Assembly (NCBI GenBank): GCA_903837355.1
Contig: CAILUI010000172.1
Span: 1 to 64,000 of the forward strand
Source of the DNA: an uncultured Victivallales bacterium
GTDB lineage: Bacteria; Verrucomicrobiota; Lentisphaeria; Oligosphaerales; JAFGRS01
Length of the DNA: 64,000 bases
Reading direction: 5' to 3'
A model generated the notes under the pieces. It was not told the DNA's origin. It did no database searches and worked only from the letters and a program-made list of their open reading frames with translations. This document shows, one piece after another, positions 18,141-27,928 of the stretch. Positions within the stretch are counted from its first letter, which is position 1. Every line of letters begins with the position of its first letter. The position numbers and the translations under genes are program-made.

Positions 18141-20068
18141 TTCTTCAGGACCTCGGCCTCAATCGCAGCCAGCGACCGCCGGAGGTCCATTTCCCCGGGA
18201 AGCGCTGCGATCAGTTCCACGGTCAACCTGCGGGCCTCGTCCCAATCCCCGCGCTGGACCGCGCGGCGCGACAACCAGACACGGGCCTCGTTGGATTCCG
18301 TCGCCAAGGCGCGATAGAGCGTCTCCGCCTGGTCCGTGTGCCCTTCAGCCAGCTCCAGCCGTGCCGCGATCTCACGGCCGGCGACGCTGGCGCTCAGGCG
18401 GGGCTGTCGCGCCAGGACGGCGCGTACGTCGTCGGGGCGTCCCTGCTCCAGACGCGTCGTGGCCATCAGCCAGGCGGCACGGTCGCCGAGGGCATCGGCA
18501 CGGGGCACGAGCGACTCCAGCCGTGCGCAGCCCTCGTCAAGGTGCTGCTGTGCGATCAGCAACTCGGCCGTAAGCAGTTCCAGCAGTGGCGTCGGGGGCC
18601 GCGTCTTCAGCAGCGCCAATGCCGCCTCGGGGCCACGGTTGTAGCGCACGGCCTGGGCCAGGGCATAGACGTACCACTCTGGCACATCCTGCGGCAACGG
18701 CCGCTCCGCCCAGAGGCTCAGGGCGGCGCCGCGCCAGCCGGCGGCCAGGCAGGCCGCGACAAAGGCGTGTGGACTGTTCAGGAAACTGGCCTGCGACGGC
18801 GTCAGATCGCGGCGGCGTCGCAGGGGCTGCAGTTCGTCGAAGAACGTATGGCGCGGCGGCGCCGTAGACGGGGCCGGACGCAGGGCCCAGGTGCTCGGCA
18901 GGGCTCCCGTACCCCGAAGCGCCAGAATCTGCTGCAGGGCGCCACCCAGATCCGGCTGCAGCTCACGCGCCCGCACGGGCTCCGCCGCAAGCCACCTCTG
19001 CGCCTCCGCCTCGCGACCGGCGCGCAACTCCTCCAGTACCGTCAGCCAGAACACTTCGGGATGCTCGCGCGCGGCGTTGCTTGGGACCGGTGTCCCGGGC
19101 CGCGCCGCCGCGTCCCAGAACGCCTCCGTAGGGGTTGCCTGCATGACGGCGACCAGCGCTGCCAGCACGCCATCAGGCGGTGCGGCTGGCAAGACCGTAG
19201 TGCCCGGCTGAACCACCCGCCCCCAGAAGAGCGTCTTGAGCCAGAGCACATCAAGCGGCGCACAGAGCAGCGCCTGACCCCAGGTCTGGATGGCAAGGTC
19301 CAGGGTTCCCTGGCGGCGATAGTACTCGGCCAACTGGTCCCACCAGAGTGGGTTGGACGAATCTGCAAGGGCTGCCGCGACGTATTCGACACGCGCCTCG
19401 GACGGACGCCCAGCCGCCTCCAGGAACTGCGCACAGAACGAGCGGATCTCGGGGTTCTGCGGGTCAGTAAGGCGAGCCTGCGAAAGGCTCCACCACGCCG
19501 CTTTCTGATCCTGTGGTGCCGCCACCAGCGCTAGGCGCAACAGACGCCCCGCCTCGTCCGCCCCGGTCAAGGTTTCGCTCCGCAGCAACTCCGCGGCCGC
19601 ATCCCGTTCTCCGGCCCAGAGCAAGGCATCGACGTCGAGTAGTCGCCAGCGCCCCTTGGCGCGTTCGTTGCCGCGCCAGGTGGCGCGCAGCCGTTCGTAG
19701 GACGAACTGGAGCGCCTGGCCAGCCAGGCCCGCAGCAGCAGCAACGTGGCATCCTCATCGCGTTGCAGGGCTTCGGGGGCGCGCCGGCTGAGCGCATCCA
19801 GCGCCACCACATCACGCGTGATGGCAAGAGCACGCACTTCGAACGCGGACCAGTCCGGGTGTCGGAAGGGTCGCGGTTGCAGGCGGATGATCGTACGGGC
19901 GTCACCCCCCTGGCCTGCCGCCAGCAGGGAGGCGACGCGCTCACGGGCTTGGCGATCCTGGCGCTCGATCACTCCCCGGCGCCAGTGCGGCACCGCCCAG
20001 AAGGCCAGGCCGGCGCTCAGCAACAGCCCAAGACCAACACACAGAACCGTGCGCGTGCTCTTCATCAC
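18137..20068 (-). CDS. Membrane-anchored TPR-like repeat protein in the exosortase operon
   Basis: N-terminal TM (TVLCVGLGLLLSAGLAFWAV), helical A/L-rich repeats. Stop overlaps the exosortase start by 4 nt. Confidence 0.75.
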   Translation of the reverse strand: MMKSTRTVLCVGLGLLLSAGLAFWAVPHWRRGVIERQDRQARERVASLLAAGQGGDARTIIRLQPRPFRHPDWSAFEVRALAITRDVVALDALSRRAPEALQRDEDATLLLLRAWLARRSSSSYERLRATWRGNERAKGRWRLLDVDALLWAGERDAAAELLRSETLTGADEAGRLLRLALVAAPQDQKAAWWSLSQARLTDPQNPEIRSFCAQFLEAAGRPSEARVEYVAAALADSSNPLWWDQLAEYYRRQGTLDLAIQTWGQALLCAPLDVLWLKTLFWGRVVQPGTTVLPAAPPDGVLAALVAVMQATPTEAFWDAAARPGTPVPSNAAREHPEVFWLTVLEELRAGREAEAQRWLAAEPVRARELQPDLGGALQQILALRGTGALPSTWALRPAPSTAPPRHTFFDELQPLRRRRDLTPSQASFLNSPHAFVAACLAAGWRGAALSLWAERPLPQDVPEWYVYALAQAVRYNRGPEAALALLKTRPPTPLLELLTAELLIAQQHLDEGCARLESLVPRADALGDRAAWLMATTRLEQGRPDDVRAVLARQPRLSASVAGREIAARLELAEGHTDQAETLYRALATESNEARVWLSRRAVQRGDWDEARRLTVELIAALPGEMDLRRSLAAIEAEVLKK

Positions 20069-20931
20069 CGGGACTCTTCCCCACTGCGGAACGCGGGTTG
20101 ACGGCGCAGGAAGGCCACCACCAGGAAGGCACTCAGAACCAAGCCCAGGGCGGGCTCGGGAGCCCCGGTCAGGGCCGCTACGTTGCGGGCCCCGATGTCG
20201 ATGGCGATGAGGACGTCATTGAAGTCACGGTCGCCGCCGCCGAGGAGATCCTCGAAGCCCAGGATCAGATAAGGGCTGTCCGGCAGGGCGAAGGCCACCA
20301 CATGGTTCATCAGATCCGGATTACGGGCCGCCACCGTGCTGAAAACGTTGGTGCCCCCGTTGGCGCCGTTGGCGATCAGGAAGAAATCGAGCACGGAATT
20401 GGCGGCGACAGTTCCCAGGTCGACATAGTCGCCCGGCAACAGGGGCGTTGACGGCGCCCGTGCCGTTGTCCTGGCGGGGTCGTAGGTGGAGACGCTACTG
20501 GAGGCGTCGGGGAAGATGAGTTGCCGGTCGGTCGCTGCCGCTTGTCCGACGCCGCTCACCGAGAACCCCAGGGTGTTGCGGTATCCGGCGCCCTCGCCGA
20601 TGAAGTAAACCCGCACGTCGCTTTCGGTGAGCAGGCTCAGCCGACTGGGGTCGAGCAGACTTGCCGAGTCGCCAAAGCTTCTGGTTTCGGCCAGGCGCTG
20701 GTTCAGCAGTTGGCTGATCGACGGCAGAACGCCCGTTTGGAAGGCGGCCGCGGCCGCGTCGGACCCGGCCACCATGACCGGCCCAACCGTGTTTAGTCCC
20801 GTGGGCCTCACCGTGGCTTGCACCGGACTCGGGGTGCCCGCAAGCTGCGCGCTGGCCGCCCCGGCCGCCAGCAACAGAACACCCAGCACCCGCGGAATCG
20901 TGATCGACGCCACCAGGCCGACGTTCTTCAT
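20065..20931 (-). CDS. DUF4114 domain protein with PEP-CTERM-like sorting signal
   Basis: FEDLLGGGDRDFNDVLIAIDIG (DUF4114 motif) and C-terminal GAPEPALGLVLSAFLVVAFLRRQPAFR (PEP + TM + basic tail). N-terminal signal peptide; SD-like GGAAGGGG before the ATG. Confidence 0.88.
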   Translation of the reverse strand: MKNVGLVASITIPRVLGVLLLAAGAASAQLAGTPSPVQATVRPTGLNTVGPVMVAGSDAAAAAFQTGVLPSISQLLNQRLAETRSFGDSASLLDPSRLSLLTESDVRVYFIGEGAGYRNTLGFSVSGVGQAAATDRQLIFPDASSSVSTYDPARTTARAPSTPLLPGDYVDLGTVAANSVLDFFLIANGANGGTNVFSTVAARNPDLMNHVVAFALPDSPYLILGFEDLLGGGDRDFNDVLIAIDIGARNVAALTGAPEPALGLVLSAFLVVAFLRRQPAFRSGEESR

Positions 20932-21134
20932 GTTGCCCCTTCCTTTGTCCATTGGATGGCAATAGAACTGTAGCACCGCATCTGCTTCCCGACGAAGGTT
21001 ACCTCAACGCCAACAACAGGCGCAGCACTGCGGGCGGCTTCGCCTGCGTGCACGGCCCCTCCGCCGGCCACCGTCCGGTCCCCGGGTCTCGGCTTAGCAT
21101 GATGCCGCCATCCGTGTCCGCGCGGCCGGTGGCC

Positions 21135-22895
21135 TCAGGGCGCGGCGAGCAGCGCCCGGACCGGCTCGAGCAGAGCCTCGGCCAGGCGGGCGTGGCCCTT
21201 GACGTAGGGGTGGCAGCCGTCTTCGATCAGCTCCAGGTCGGCCGGGGTGGCGGCGAAGAGGGCGAAGCCATCGAAGACCGGGACGCCGATTTCCTGGCCC
21301 AGGGTCTGCACGGCTGCGCGGTAGCGACGCAACTGGTAGTTCATATCCTCATTCTGGGCGTAGGCCCCGAGATCCTGATAGAGGTACTTGCGGCTCATCG
21401 GGGTCGAGGTGCAGAGCAGGACCTTGGCGCCGCTGGCGCGCATGCGTTCGACGATGGCTCGCAGATTGGCCCGGTAGTCGTCCAGAGAGACGCGGGGCTC
21501 AGTGCGGGCAACCGGTCCACCATCGACCATGGCGGCATCGTTCATGCCGAACATCACGATGACCAGGTCCGGCTTCTCGGCCAACACATCGCGGTCCAGG
21601 CGCGCCAGGGCCCCCGCGCTGGTGTCGCTGCCGAGGCCGGCGTTGGCGACGGTTACCGGCAGGCCCAGGCGCTTGAGCGTGTCTTCGAGCAGGAAGCGGA
21701 AAGTCTGGTACTCGGTGACGCCGGGCCGGACGCCGGCGGTGATCGAGTCCCCGAAGGCAACCACACGCTTAGGCGGTGGCTGCCCCTGGCGGTCCTCGAT
21801 CCACTCCCGGTTGAAGCGCGCCAGCCAGACCGAGTTGCGTCCAGCATCAGTGCGCTGCCACCAGGCCAGCAGGAGGGTGCCGTCCGCGGCCTGCGCCAGG
21901 CTGGGGTAGCAGGCGGTGGCGTAGGACAGCGTGCCGTCGGCCTGGGGCACCGGCGCGGTGACCGTGCGCGGGGTACCCCAGGTCTTGCACTCGTCGGTGC
22001 TCAGGGCAACCACCAGCGGGAAGCGGTTGAGGGGGCTGTTGTCCCAGGCGCGCAGGATGGCGCCGTCACGTAGGCGCAGCAGTGCCGAGGGCGTGTTGTT
22101 TCCGTAGACGGGCGCCGGTCGCAACGGCTCCCAGGTCGTGCCACCATCGTGGCTGACGGTTTCGTGGGGCCGGCCGGTGGTCGTGCGGACGATCATGAAG
22201 AGGTCGCCGTTGGCAAGGCGCACCACGGCGGGTTCGTCAGCCCCCATCGCTTGCTGTGGCAGGTCGACATCGGCCCCGGGCGCCCAGGTCCGGCCACGGT
22301 CGGCGGAGATGAGCACGCCGGCGCGGGTGTGCATCTCCCCCTCCAAGGCGCTCGGGCGGCCCTCCTCGGCGGGCACGTCCCAGGCCCAACCCATGACCAC
22401 GGTGTCGCCGTCGAGCCAGACCGGGACGTTGACGCAACCCGTGACATAGCGCCGCGGCAGCGGCATGGCCTCAGGTGCTGACCAGGTCGCACCGCCATCC
22501 CGGCTGACGGCGCTACGAAACACGCTGCGGGCAAGCTTCCCGGTGAACTCCGGCAGGTCCAGCACATGGGTGGCAAAAACGGTGAGCTGGTCCCGATCTA
22601 CCAGGAGGTTGGCGTCGGTGATGTAGCGCGGCTCGGACAGGCCCATCACCTGCACCGGTTTCGACCAGGTCGCACCCGCGTCCGTGCTACGCTGGATCCA
22701 GATGGAGGAGATGGTGTTGGAGTAGGTGCAGTAGAGGCTCTGACCATCCCAGGTGCCGAGCCGTGGGATCTCGACGTCCCCCGTCAACCCCGTCTGCAGG
22801 GCGCTCATCTCGAAGAAGGGTTCGGTGCCCATAGCTCCTCCTGCACAGAGTGCCCAAACCGCCAAACAGACCACCCGCAAACAGGTTCTCTGCAT
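21135..22895 (-). CDS. Sialidase-like beta-propeller (BNR) fused to SGNH/GDSL hydrolase
   Basis: Asp-box-like SRDGGATWSAPE, STDAGATWSKP, SADRGRTWAPG; C-terminal RVVAFGDSITAGV, VIVMFGMNDAA, DGCHPYVKGHARLA. Confidence 0.88.
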   Translation of the reverse strand: MQRTCLRVVCLAVWALCAGGAMGTEPFFEMSALQTGLTGDVEIPRLGTWDGQSLYCTYSNTISSIWIQRSTDAGATWSKPVQVMGLSEPRYITDANLLVDRDQLTVFATHVLDLPEFTGKLARSVFRSAVSRDGGATWSAPEAMPLPRRYVTGCVNVPVWLDGDTVVMGWAWDVPAEEGRPSALEGEMHTRAGVLISADRGRTWAPGADVDLPQQAMGADEPAVVRLANGDLFMIVRTTTGRPHETVSHDGGTTWEPLRPAPVYGNNTPSALLRLRDGAILRAWDNSPLNRFPLVVALSTDECKTWGTPRTVTAPVPQADGTLSYATACYPSLAQAADGTLLLAWWQRTDAGRNSVWLARFNREWIEDRQGQPPPKRVVAFGDSITAGVRPGVTEYQTFRFLLEDTLKRLGLPVTVANAGLGSDTSAGALARLDRDVLAEKPDLVIVMFGMNDAAMVDGGPVARTEPRVSLDDYRANLRAIVERMRASGAKVLLCTSTPMSRKYLYQDLGAYAQNEDMNYQLRRYRAAVQTLGQEIGVPVFDGFALFAATPADLELIEDGCHPYVKGHARLAEALLEPVRALLAAP

Positions 22896-23041
22896 CGTTT
22901 CGACCCCTTTGACCTTACTCTAGCGGCCCGCACCAGTCCGCGCCACGGCCGCACCCATCTTGCCGCGCCGGCCCGGCAACGGTATGGTGACCCCGGCCCA
23001 GCGACAGAAGTCACGCGCCGTTGACAGGGGAGCACGAGCCG

Positions 23042-24283
23042 ATGGTAGCCGTCTGCAGAAGCGCCCTGACGACCATGCTCCTCGTGCCGCTGTGCCAGGT
23101 TGCCGCGGAACCGCGCCCAGCGGAGTTGCGCCAGACGGCTGCCAAGCTGGAGGCCGGACAACCGGTCCGGGTCGTCTGTCTCGGCGACAGCGTCACCGGC
23201 GTCTACTACCATAGTGGCGGGCGCCGCGCCTATCCCGAGATGCTCAGCCTGGCCCTGCAGGCCGCGTATCCGCAGACCCCGGTGACGGTCGTCAATGCCG
23301 GCATCAGCGGCAACACCACGGCCGATGGCCTGAGCCGACTGCAGGCGGATGTTCTGGAGCAACGGCCGGACCTGGTCACCGTCATGTTCGGCCTGAATGA
23401 CATCACCCGAGTGCCCCTCGACGAGGTCCGCGCGAACCTCGGGCAGATCATCGACCGCTGCCGCGCCGCCGGGGCCGAGGTGCTCCTGTGTACCCCCAAC
23501 TCGGTGCTTGACACGCCCAGCCGCCCGATCACGAAGCTGGTCGAGTACTGCAACCTGCTGCGCGAGGTGGCACGGCAGCGTCAAGCGCCGGTCTGCGATA
23601 TCCATGCGGCCTATGAAGCCCTCCGGGAACGCGAGCCGCTGGCCTGGCGGCTTCTGCTCAGCGACGAGATCCACCCCAATATGGACGGCCACAAACTCAG
23701 CGCCGAAACGCTCTGCCGCACCCTCTGTGGCCACAGCGTCGCGCTGGCCACGCTGCGGCCGCCGCAGCCGGCGCTGCCCAAGACGCAGGCTCTGCTGCAG
23801 GCGGGTCGCCCGCTGCGCGTGCTCGCCATGCCTCCCTACGACGCCCTGATCGCGCCGGCACTGCGAGCGCTGGTACCGACGGCCCAGATCGAGGTCCGAA
23901 CCTGGCCGACGGCGGCGCAGACGCTGGCCGAGATCGAAGCCGCGGCCAAGAGCGTCCGCGCGGCACCGCCCGACCTGGTCCTGCTGGCGGTGCCCGTCGC
24001 GGTTACGCCTCCAGAGTCTGCCCCACCAGAAGCCGCCATCCGCTCACATAGTTGGATCCTGAACAACGCACTCAGCTTCGGGTTGCAGGAGTGGGACGTC
24101 GTCGCCATCGCCCCCTCCGTCCTCACGCCTGACCTGACCACGACGGAACGGGACCGCGACGCCTTCGCTTGCCGCATGGTCCGCGCTCAGGACCTGAACC
24201 TGATCACGCGTCCGGACCTCGACCCGGCGCCGCCGGAGCAAATCCTCCAGAACTGGCTGCGGGCCGAGCTTTCCGGGAAGTAA
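23042..24283 (+). CDS. SGNH/GDSL hydrolase family protein
   Basis: VRVVCLGDSVTGVYY, VTVMFGLNDIT, SDEIHPNMDGHKL; signal-like N-terminus. Confidence 0.88.
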   Translation: MVAVCRSALTTMLLVPLCQVAAEPRPAELRQTAAKLEAGQPVRVVCLGDSVTGVYYHSGGRRAYPEMLSLALQAAYPQTPVTVVNAGISGNTTADGLSRLQADVLEQRPDLVTVMFGLNDITRVPLDEVRANLGQIIDRCRAAGAEVLLCTPNSVLDTPSRPITKLVEYCNLLREVARQRQAPVCDIHAAYEALREREPLAWRLLLSDEIHPNMDGHKLSAETLCRTLCGHSVALATLRPPQPALPKTQALLQAGRPLRVLAMPPYDALIAPALRALVPTAQIEVRTWPTAAQTLAEIEAAAKSVRAAPPDLVLLAVPVAVTPPESAPPEAAIRSHSWILNNALSFGLQEWDVVAIAPSVLTPDLTTTERDRDAFACRMVRAQDLNLITRPDLDPAPPEQILQNWLRAELSGK

Positions 24284-24327
24284 CCCGGGGCCGCGCCTGC
24301 CGTCCAGCAGTGCTCAGAGCGCAGGCC

Positions 24328-25338
24328 TCACCCTGCCGGCAAACGCGGCGCAACCCACGCCGTGCGCGCGGCGCCCTTGTAGATCGCCGCCATCACGGCA
24401 CTGCGCACCGCCGCTTCGGTCGCACCCACCAGATGGGCGGTTGCACCCCCGCCACTGGCGTCGAGGAAGAGGTCGAAGGCGTGCGGCAACGCTGCCGGCA
24501 GGTCGGTCCAGACCTCCTGACCATCGGCGCCGGCAACCTGGTTGCTCTTGAAGTACAACTGGCCGTCAATGACCACGGCGTGGCCTTCAGTACCGCTGAT
24601 CTGCAGGGAGACCGGGTCCGACAGATCGACCCAGCCGGCCGCCAGCGTGCCCACGGCACCGTCGGGGAAACTCAACATCGCCTCACCGGACTCGTCGCAC
24701 TCGGCATAGCGGCCGGTGACGACGGCAACGCGGCCGGTGACCCGAGCCGGATTCCCCATCAACCACAGCATGATGTCCAGCGCGTGCGTCCCCAGGTCGC
24801 CAAAGGCGCCGCAGCCAGCGAGGCTGGGGTCGGCCATCCAGCGCCACTCGGTGTCGAACCAGCCGGCCAGACTGCCGTGGTGGCAGTTTGAGCCGCGGAT
24901 GCGCGTGATCTTGCCGAACGCCCCAGCGCCGATCTGCGCTTTCAGAAACTGGTTCACGGGCAGCCCGCGCATGAAGTACCCCGTCTGAAAGAGCACCCCG
25001 GCCTCCTCAATCGCGGCTGCCATCGCATAGGCGTCGGCAGCCCCCATACCGAGCGGTTTCTCGACGAAGAGATGCTTGCCGCTGGCACAAGCGGCCCGGA
25101 CCAGTCCACGGTGACGGTTGGTCTCCGAACAGATGACGACCGCCGTGACCTCTTTATCCCGCCAGATCGTCGTGGCGGACTCGACTGCCGTGGCGCCGAG
25201 GGCCGCTGCATTCTTCTGGGCTTTGGCAGGTACGGGATCCCAGGTGTACTTAACGCGGACGTCACCCCGCGCCTGCAGCCGGTTCACGAAACCTGGGGTG
25301 TGGATATGCGCACAACCGACCAAGGCCAACGTCTGCAT
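24328..25338 (-). CDS. Gfo/Idh/MocA family oxidoreductase
   Basis: KHLFVEKPLGMGAADAYAMAAAIEEAGVLFQTGYFMRG. Start set at MQTLALVGCAHIHTPGF. Confidence 0.88.
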   Translation of the reverse strand: MQTLALVGCAHIHTPGFVNRLQARGDVRVKYTWDPVPAKAQKNAAALGATAVESATTIWRDKEVTAVVICSETNRHRGLVRAACASGKHLFVEKPLGMGAADAYAMAAAIEEAGVLFQTGYFMRGLPVNQFLKAQIGAGAFGKITRIRGSNCHHGSLAGWFDTEWRWMADPSLAGCGAFGDLGTHALDIMLWLMGNPARVTGRVAVVTGRYAECDESGEAMLSFPDGAVGTLAAGWVDLSDPVSLQISGTEGHAVVIDGQLYFKSNQVAGADGQEVWTDLPAALPHAFDLFLDASGGGATAHLVGATEAAVRSAVMAAIYKGAARTAWVAPRLPAG

Positions 25339-25650
25339 GCTCAGCTCTCCTGTTGCTTCCCGCTGTCCAGCCCACGCATCGGCGCCACGACCGTGGCGCC
25401 AAGCTACCGGCAGCATCTGCCGGCAGCACCACTCAACGTACGGCGCTGGCCCTTCCCCCGCAACCCCCAACGGCCGGCTCCAGCGGTGTTCCATAATCGA
25501 CCTTGCCGGGGTTCGCGATTCAGCCAGTCGATCCGAGCAGACCGCGGTCGCGAGAGCTTGCATGGAGGCGATTTCGGTGGTTCATTAACAGCAACGCGAC
25601 GGGCTGCGGCAACACGCAGGGACTGCGCGCCACAGGGGAGTCAGGCTGCC

Positions 25651-26583
25651 ATGACCGACTACGCTATTCGTGAGATGCGCCCGGCAGATCGGCTGGAGGT
25701 CGCGGAACTCATCTGCTTGTCCACCAATTCCTGGTACGAGTCCCACGGCCGTGGCCTGGTCTTCACCGCCGGACCGGAAGCGACCGAACTGCACTACGAT
25801 GTCTACCACGCGCTGGAAGGAAGCTCCGGAATCGTCGCCGAAGACGCTAGAACCGCGCGCGTCATCGGCTCCTGTTTCCAGCACATCCGGCCCACCCACG
25901 TCTCGCTCGGCATCATGAACGTCCATCCGAACCACTTCGGCCGCGGCGTGGCCGGCGCCCTCCTGCGCCATATCATCCAGACGGCCGACTCCCTGGACCG
26001 GCCCCTACGCCTGGTCTCCAGCGCCATGAACCTCGACTCGTACTCGCTCTACACCCACGCCGGTTTCGTGCCCCGCTGCGCCTACCAGGACATGTGGATG
26101 AAGGTGCCCTCGCGTGGGCTCTCCGCCAAGGTCCCCGGCCTCAGCCAGGTGCGGGCCGCGGTCCCCGCCGATATCCCCCTCATGGCCGCCCTGGAGATGG
26201 AGGTCAGCCACGTCCGCCGTGACGGCGACTACCGTCATTTCATCGAGAACCCGATGGGTATCTGGCACGTTTCCGTCTATGAAGGCGAAGACGGCCAACT
26301 CGACGGTTTCCTCGCCTCCTGCGCCCACCCAGGCTGCAACATGATCGGACCCGGCGTCATGCGGAACGACGACGAGGTCGCGACGGCGTTGCTCGTCGCG
26401 GAGTTGAACCAGCACAAGGGGCGCGCCCCGGTGTTCCTGCTGCCGGTGGAACGCAACACCCTGGTCTGCCGCGTCTACGACTGGGGCGCCCGGAACTGCG
26501 AGATTCACTTCGCGCAGGTGCGGGGCGAGTTCGAGCCGTTTGAGGGCATCAACCTGCCCACCTTCATGCCCGAGACGGCCTGA
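25651..26583 (+). CDS. GNAT-family N-acetyltransferase, apparently two GNAT domains
   Basis: MTDYAIREMRPADRLEVAELI...LGIMNVHPNHFGRGVAGALLRHIIQTAD; second N-terminal-type segment VRAAVPADIPLMAALEMEV. Confidence 0.8.
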   Translation: MTDYAIREMRPADRLEVAELICLSTNSWYESHGRGLVFTAGPEATELHYDVYHALEGSSGIVAEDARTARVIGSCFQHIRPTHVSLGIMNVHPNHFGRGVAGALLRHIIQTADSLDRPLRLVSSAMNLDSYSLYTHAGFVPRCAYQDMWMKVPSRGLSAKVPGLSQVRAAVPADIPLMAALEMEVSHVRRDGDYRHFIENPMGIWHVSVYEGEDGQLDGFLASCAHPGCNMIGPGVMRNDDEVATALLVAELNQHKGRAPVFLLPVERNTLVCRVYDWGARNCEIHFAQVRGEFEPFEGINLPTFMPETA

Positions 26584-26645
26584 CGCCAGAGCGCCCGGCA
26601 GACCCCGCACCGACCCGCGCGACTCGAACCGTCTGCACTCCCGTC

Positions 26646-27674
26646 TCAGTACTTGCCGTCCTGAGTCTCGAAGTGGGTCGGCTTGCCAAGGGTCTCACCG
26701 CCGGCCATGATCCATTGCGCCGTATAGTCGACGATGCGGCTCAGCGGCACCGTCGGATTGCCGAAACGCCCATTGGCCGCGCTGGCGTTGTTCAGGTAAC
26801 CCCGGCCATTCTCGGCGCCGGTGAACGTGGGTTGCCGGTCCATCAGACGACCGAATTGCTGCGCCACCTGGCGGATGGAGAACGTCTCCGGCCCGGTGAC
26901 GTTGAGGATGGTGCCAGGATGACTGGCCAGGGCCAGCGCCTGCAGAATCTGGTTGCAGGCGTCGCCCTGCCAGATCACGTTGGCGTAACCGGTGGTGACA
27001 TCGACGGGCTCCCCCGCCCAGACCTTGCTGCCGACGTCGTAGAGGACGCCGTAACGGCACTCGACGGCGTAGTTCAAACGGATGTGCACGACGTCCAACT
27101 TCCCTTGGTCGGCAAAGCCGTCCCACATGCGCTCGCGGCCCAAGCAGCTCTGCGCATACTCGCCGACCGGTTCGACGGGCGTCTGCTCGGTGGCGCCGCC
27201 GGAACTGAGGTGCATGACCGGGTAGACGCAGCCTGTGCTGAAACCGGCCACTCGGCAGCCCTGGAAGGCGCGGGCGGCATGGTAGGCGGCGACGCAGTTG
27301 ATGGCCCAGGTGAGGGACTCGGCACCCGTGCTGCCGAATTTGCGGCCGATCATATAGACGATGTTCTTCGGCTTGGGCAGCCGCGCCACGGCATCGAGAT
27401 CCATCAGGTCGCAGCGGATCGTCTCGATCCCTGCCGCCGCCAGGGCCTCCAGCGGCGCCACGTCCACGGCGAACACCGTCTTGCGCACACCCGCCGCAGC
27501 CACCGCGCGCTGGGCCAGGCGGGCCATGGTGGGACCGATCTTGCCGCCGGCCCCAACCACCATCAGATCGCCGTCCAACTGGCCCATGAATGCCACCAGC
27601 CCAGGACTCGGACGGCTGAGCAACTCGTCGAGTTCTGCCACGCTCTGCAGCCGCGTCGGAAGGGTGTCGTCCAT
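26646..27674 (-). CDS. NAD-dependent epimerase/dehydratase family protein
   Basis: DLMVVGAGGKIGPTMARL dinucleotide-binding region and VAGFSTGCVYPVMH...LNYAVECRYGVLYD. Confidence 0.8.
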   Translation of the reverse strand: MDDTLPTRLQSVAELDELLSRPSPGLVAFMGQLDGDLMVVGAGGKIGPTMARLAQRAVAAAGVRKTVFAVDVAPLEALAAAGIETIRCDLMDLDAVARLPKPKNIVYMIGRKFGSTGAESLTWAINCVAAYHAARAFQGCRVAGFSTGCVYPVMHLSSGGATEQTPVEPVGEYAQSCLGRERMWDGFADQGKLDVVHIRLNYAVECRYGVLYDVGSKVWAGEPVDVTTGYANVIWQGDACNQILQALALASHPGTILNVTGPETFSIRQVAQQFGRLMDRQPTFTGAENGRGYLNNASAANGRFGNPTVPLSRIVDYTAQWIMAGGETLGKPTHFETQDGKY

Positions 27675-27928
27675 CGTCCTGTCTCCATGGCCGGCCCACT
27701 CGCGGTACCCCCATGGCCACGTCCCTCGTGGCTGGCGCCGTCACGAGCGGGAAACGATCTCGTCGCCTACTCTACCTGCGCTGCTGCCACAAACCAGCAG
27801 CATCGCTCTTCAACCCCGCCGTGGCCGGCACTCCCAGCGGAGGCCAGCACGGTTCCTGAAGCCGCAGTATGGTACGCCATAGCCGGCGCCGCCGCAGTGG
27901 CGAGCACGACGGACGGATGGGGCAACCG

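Noticed and set aside
24283-24328. Terminator between convergent SGNH and oxidoreductase genes
   Set aside because: Only a 6-bp GCCTGC/GCAGGC pairing with a long loop and no T-tract.
26583-26650. Possible tRNA (minus strand ...ACGGTTCGAGTCGCG...)
   Set aside because: A T-loop-like GGTTCGAGTC is present but flanking bases do not form a T stem, and no cloverleaf could be drawn.
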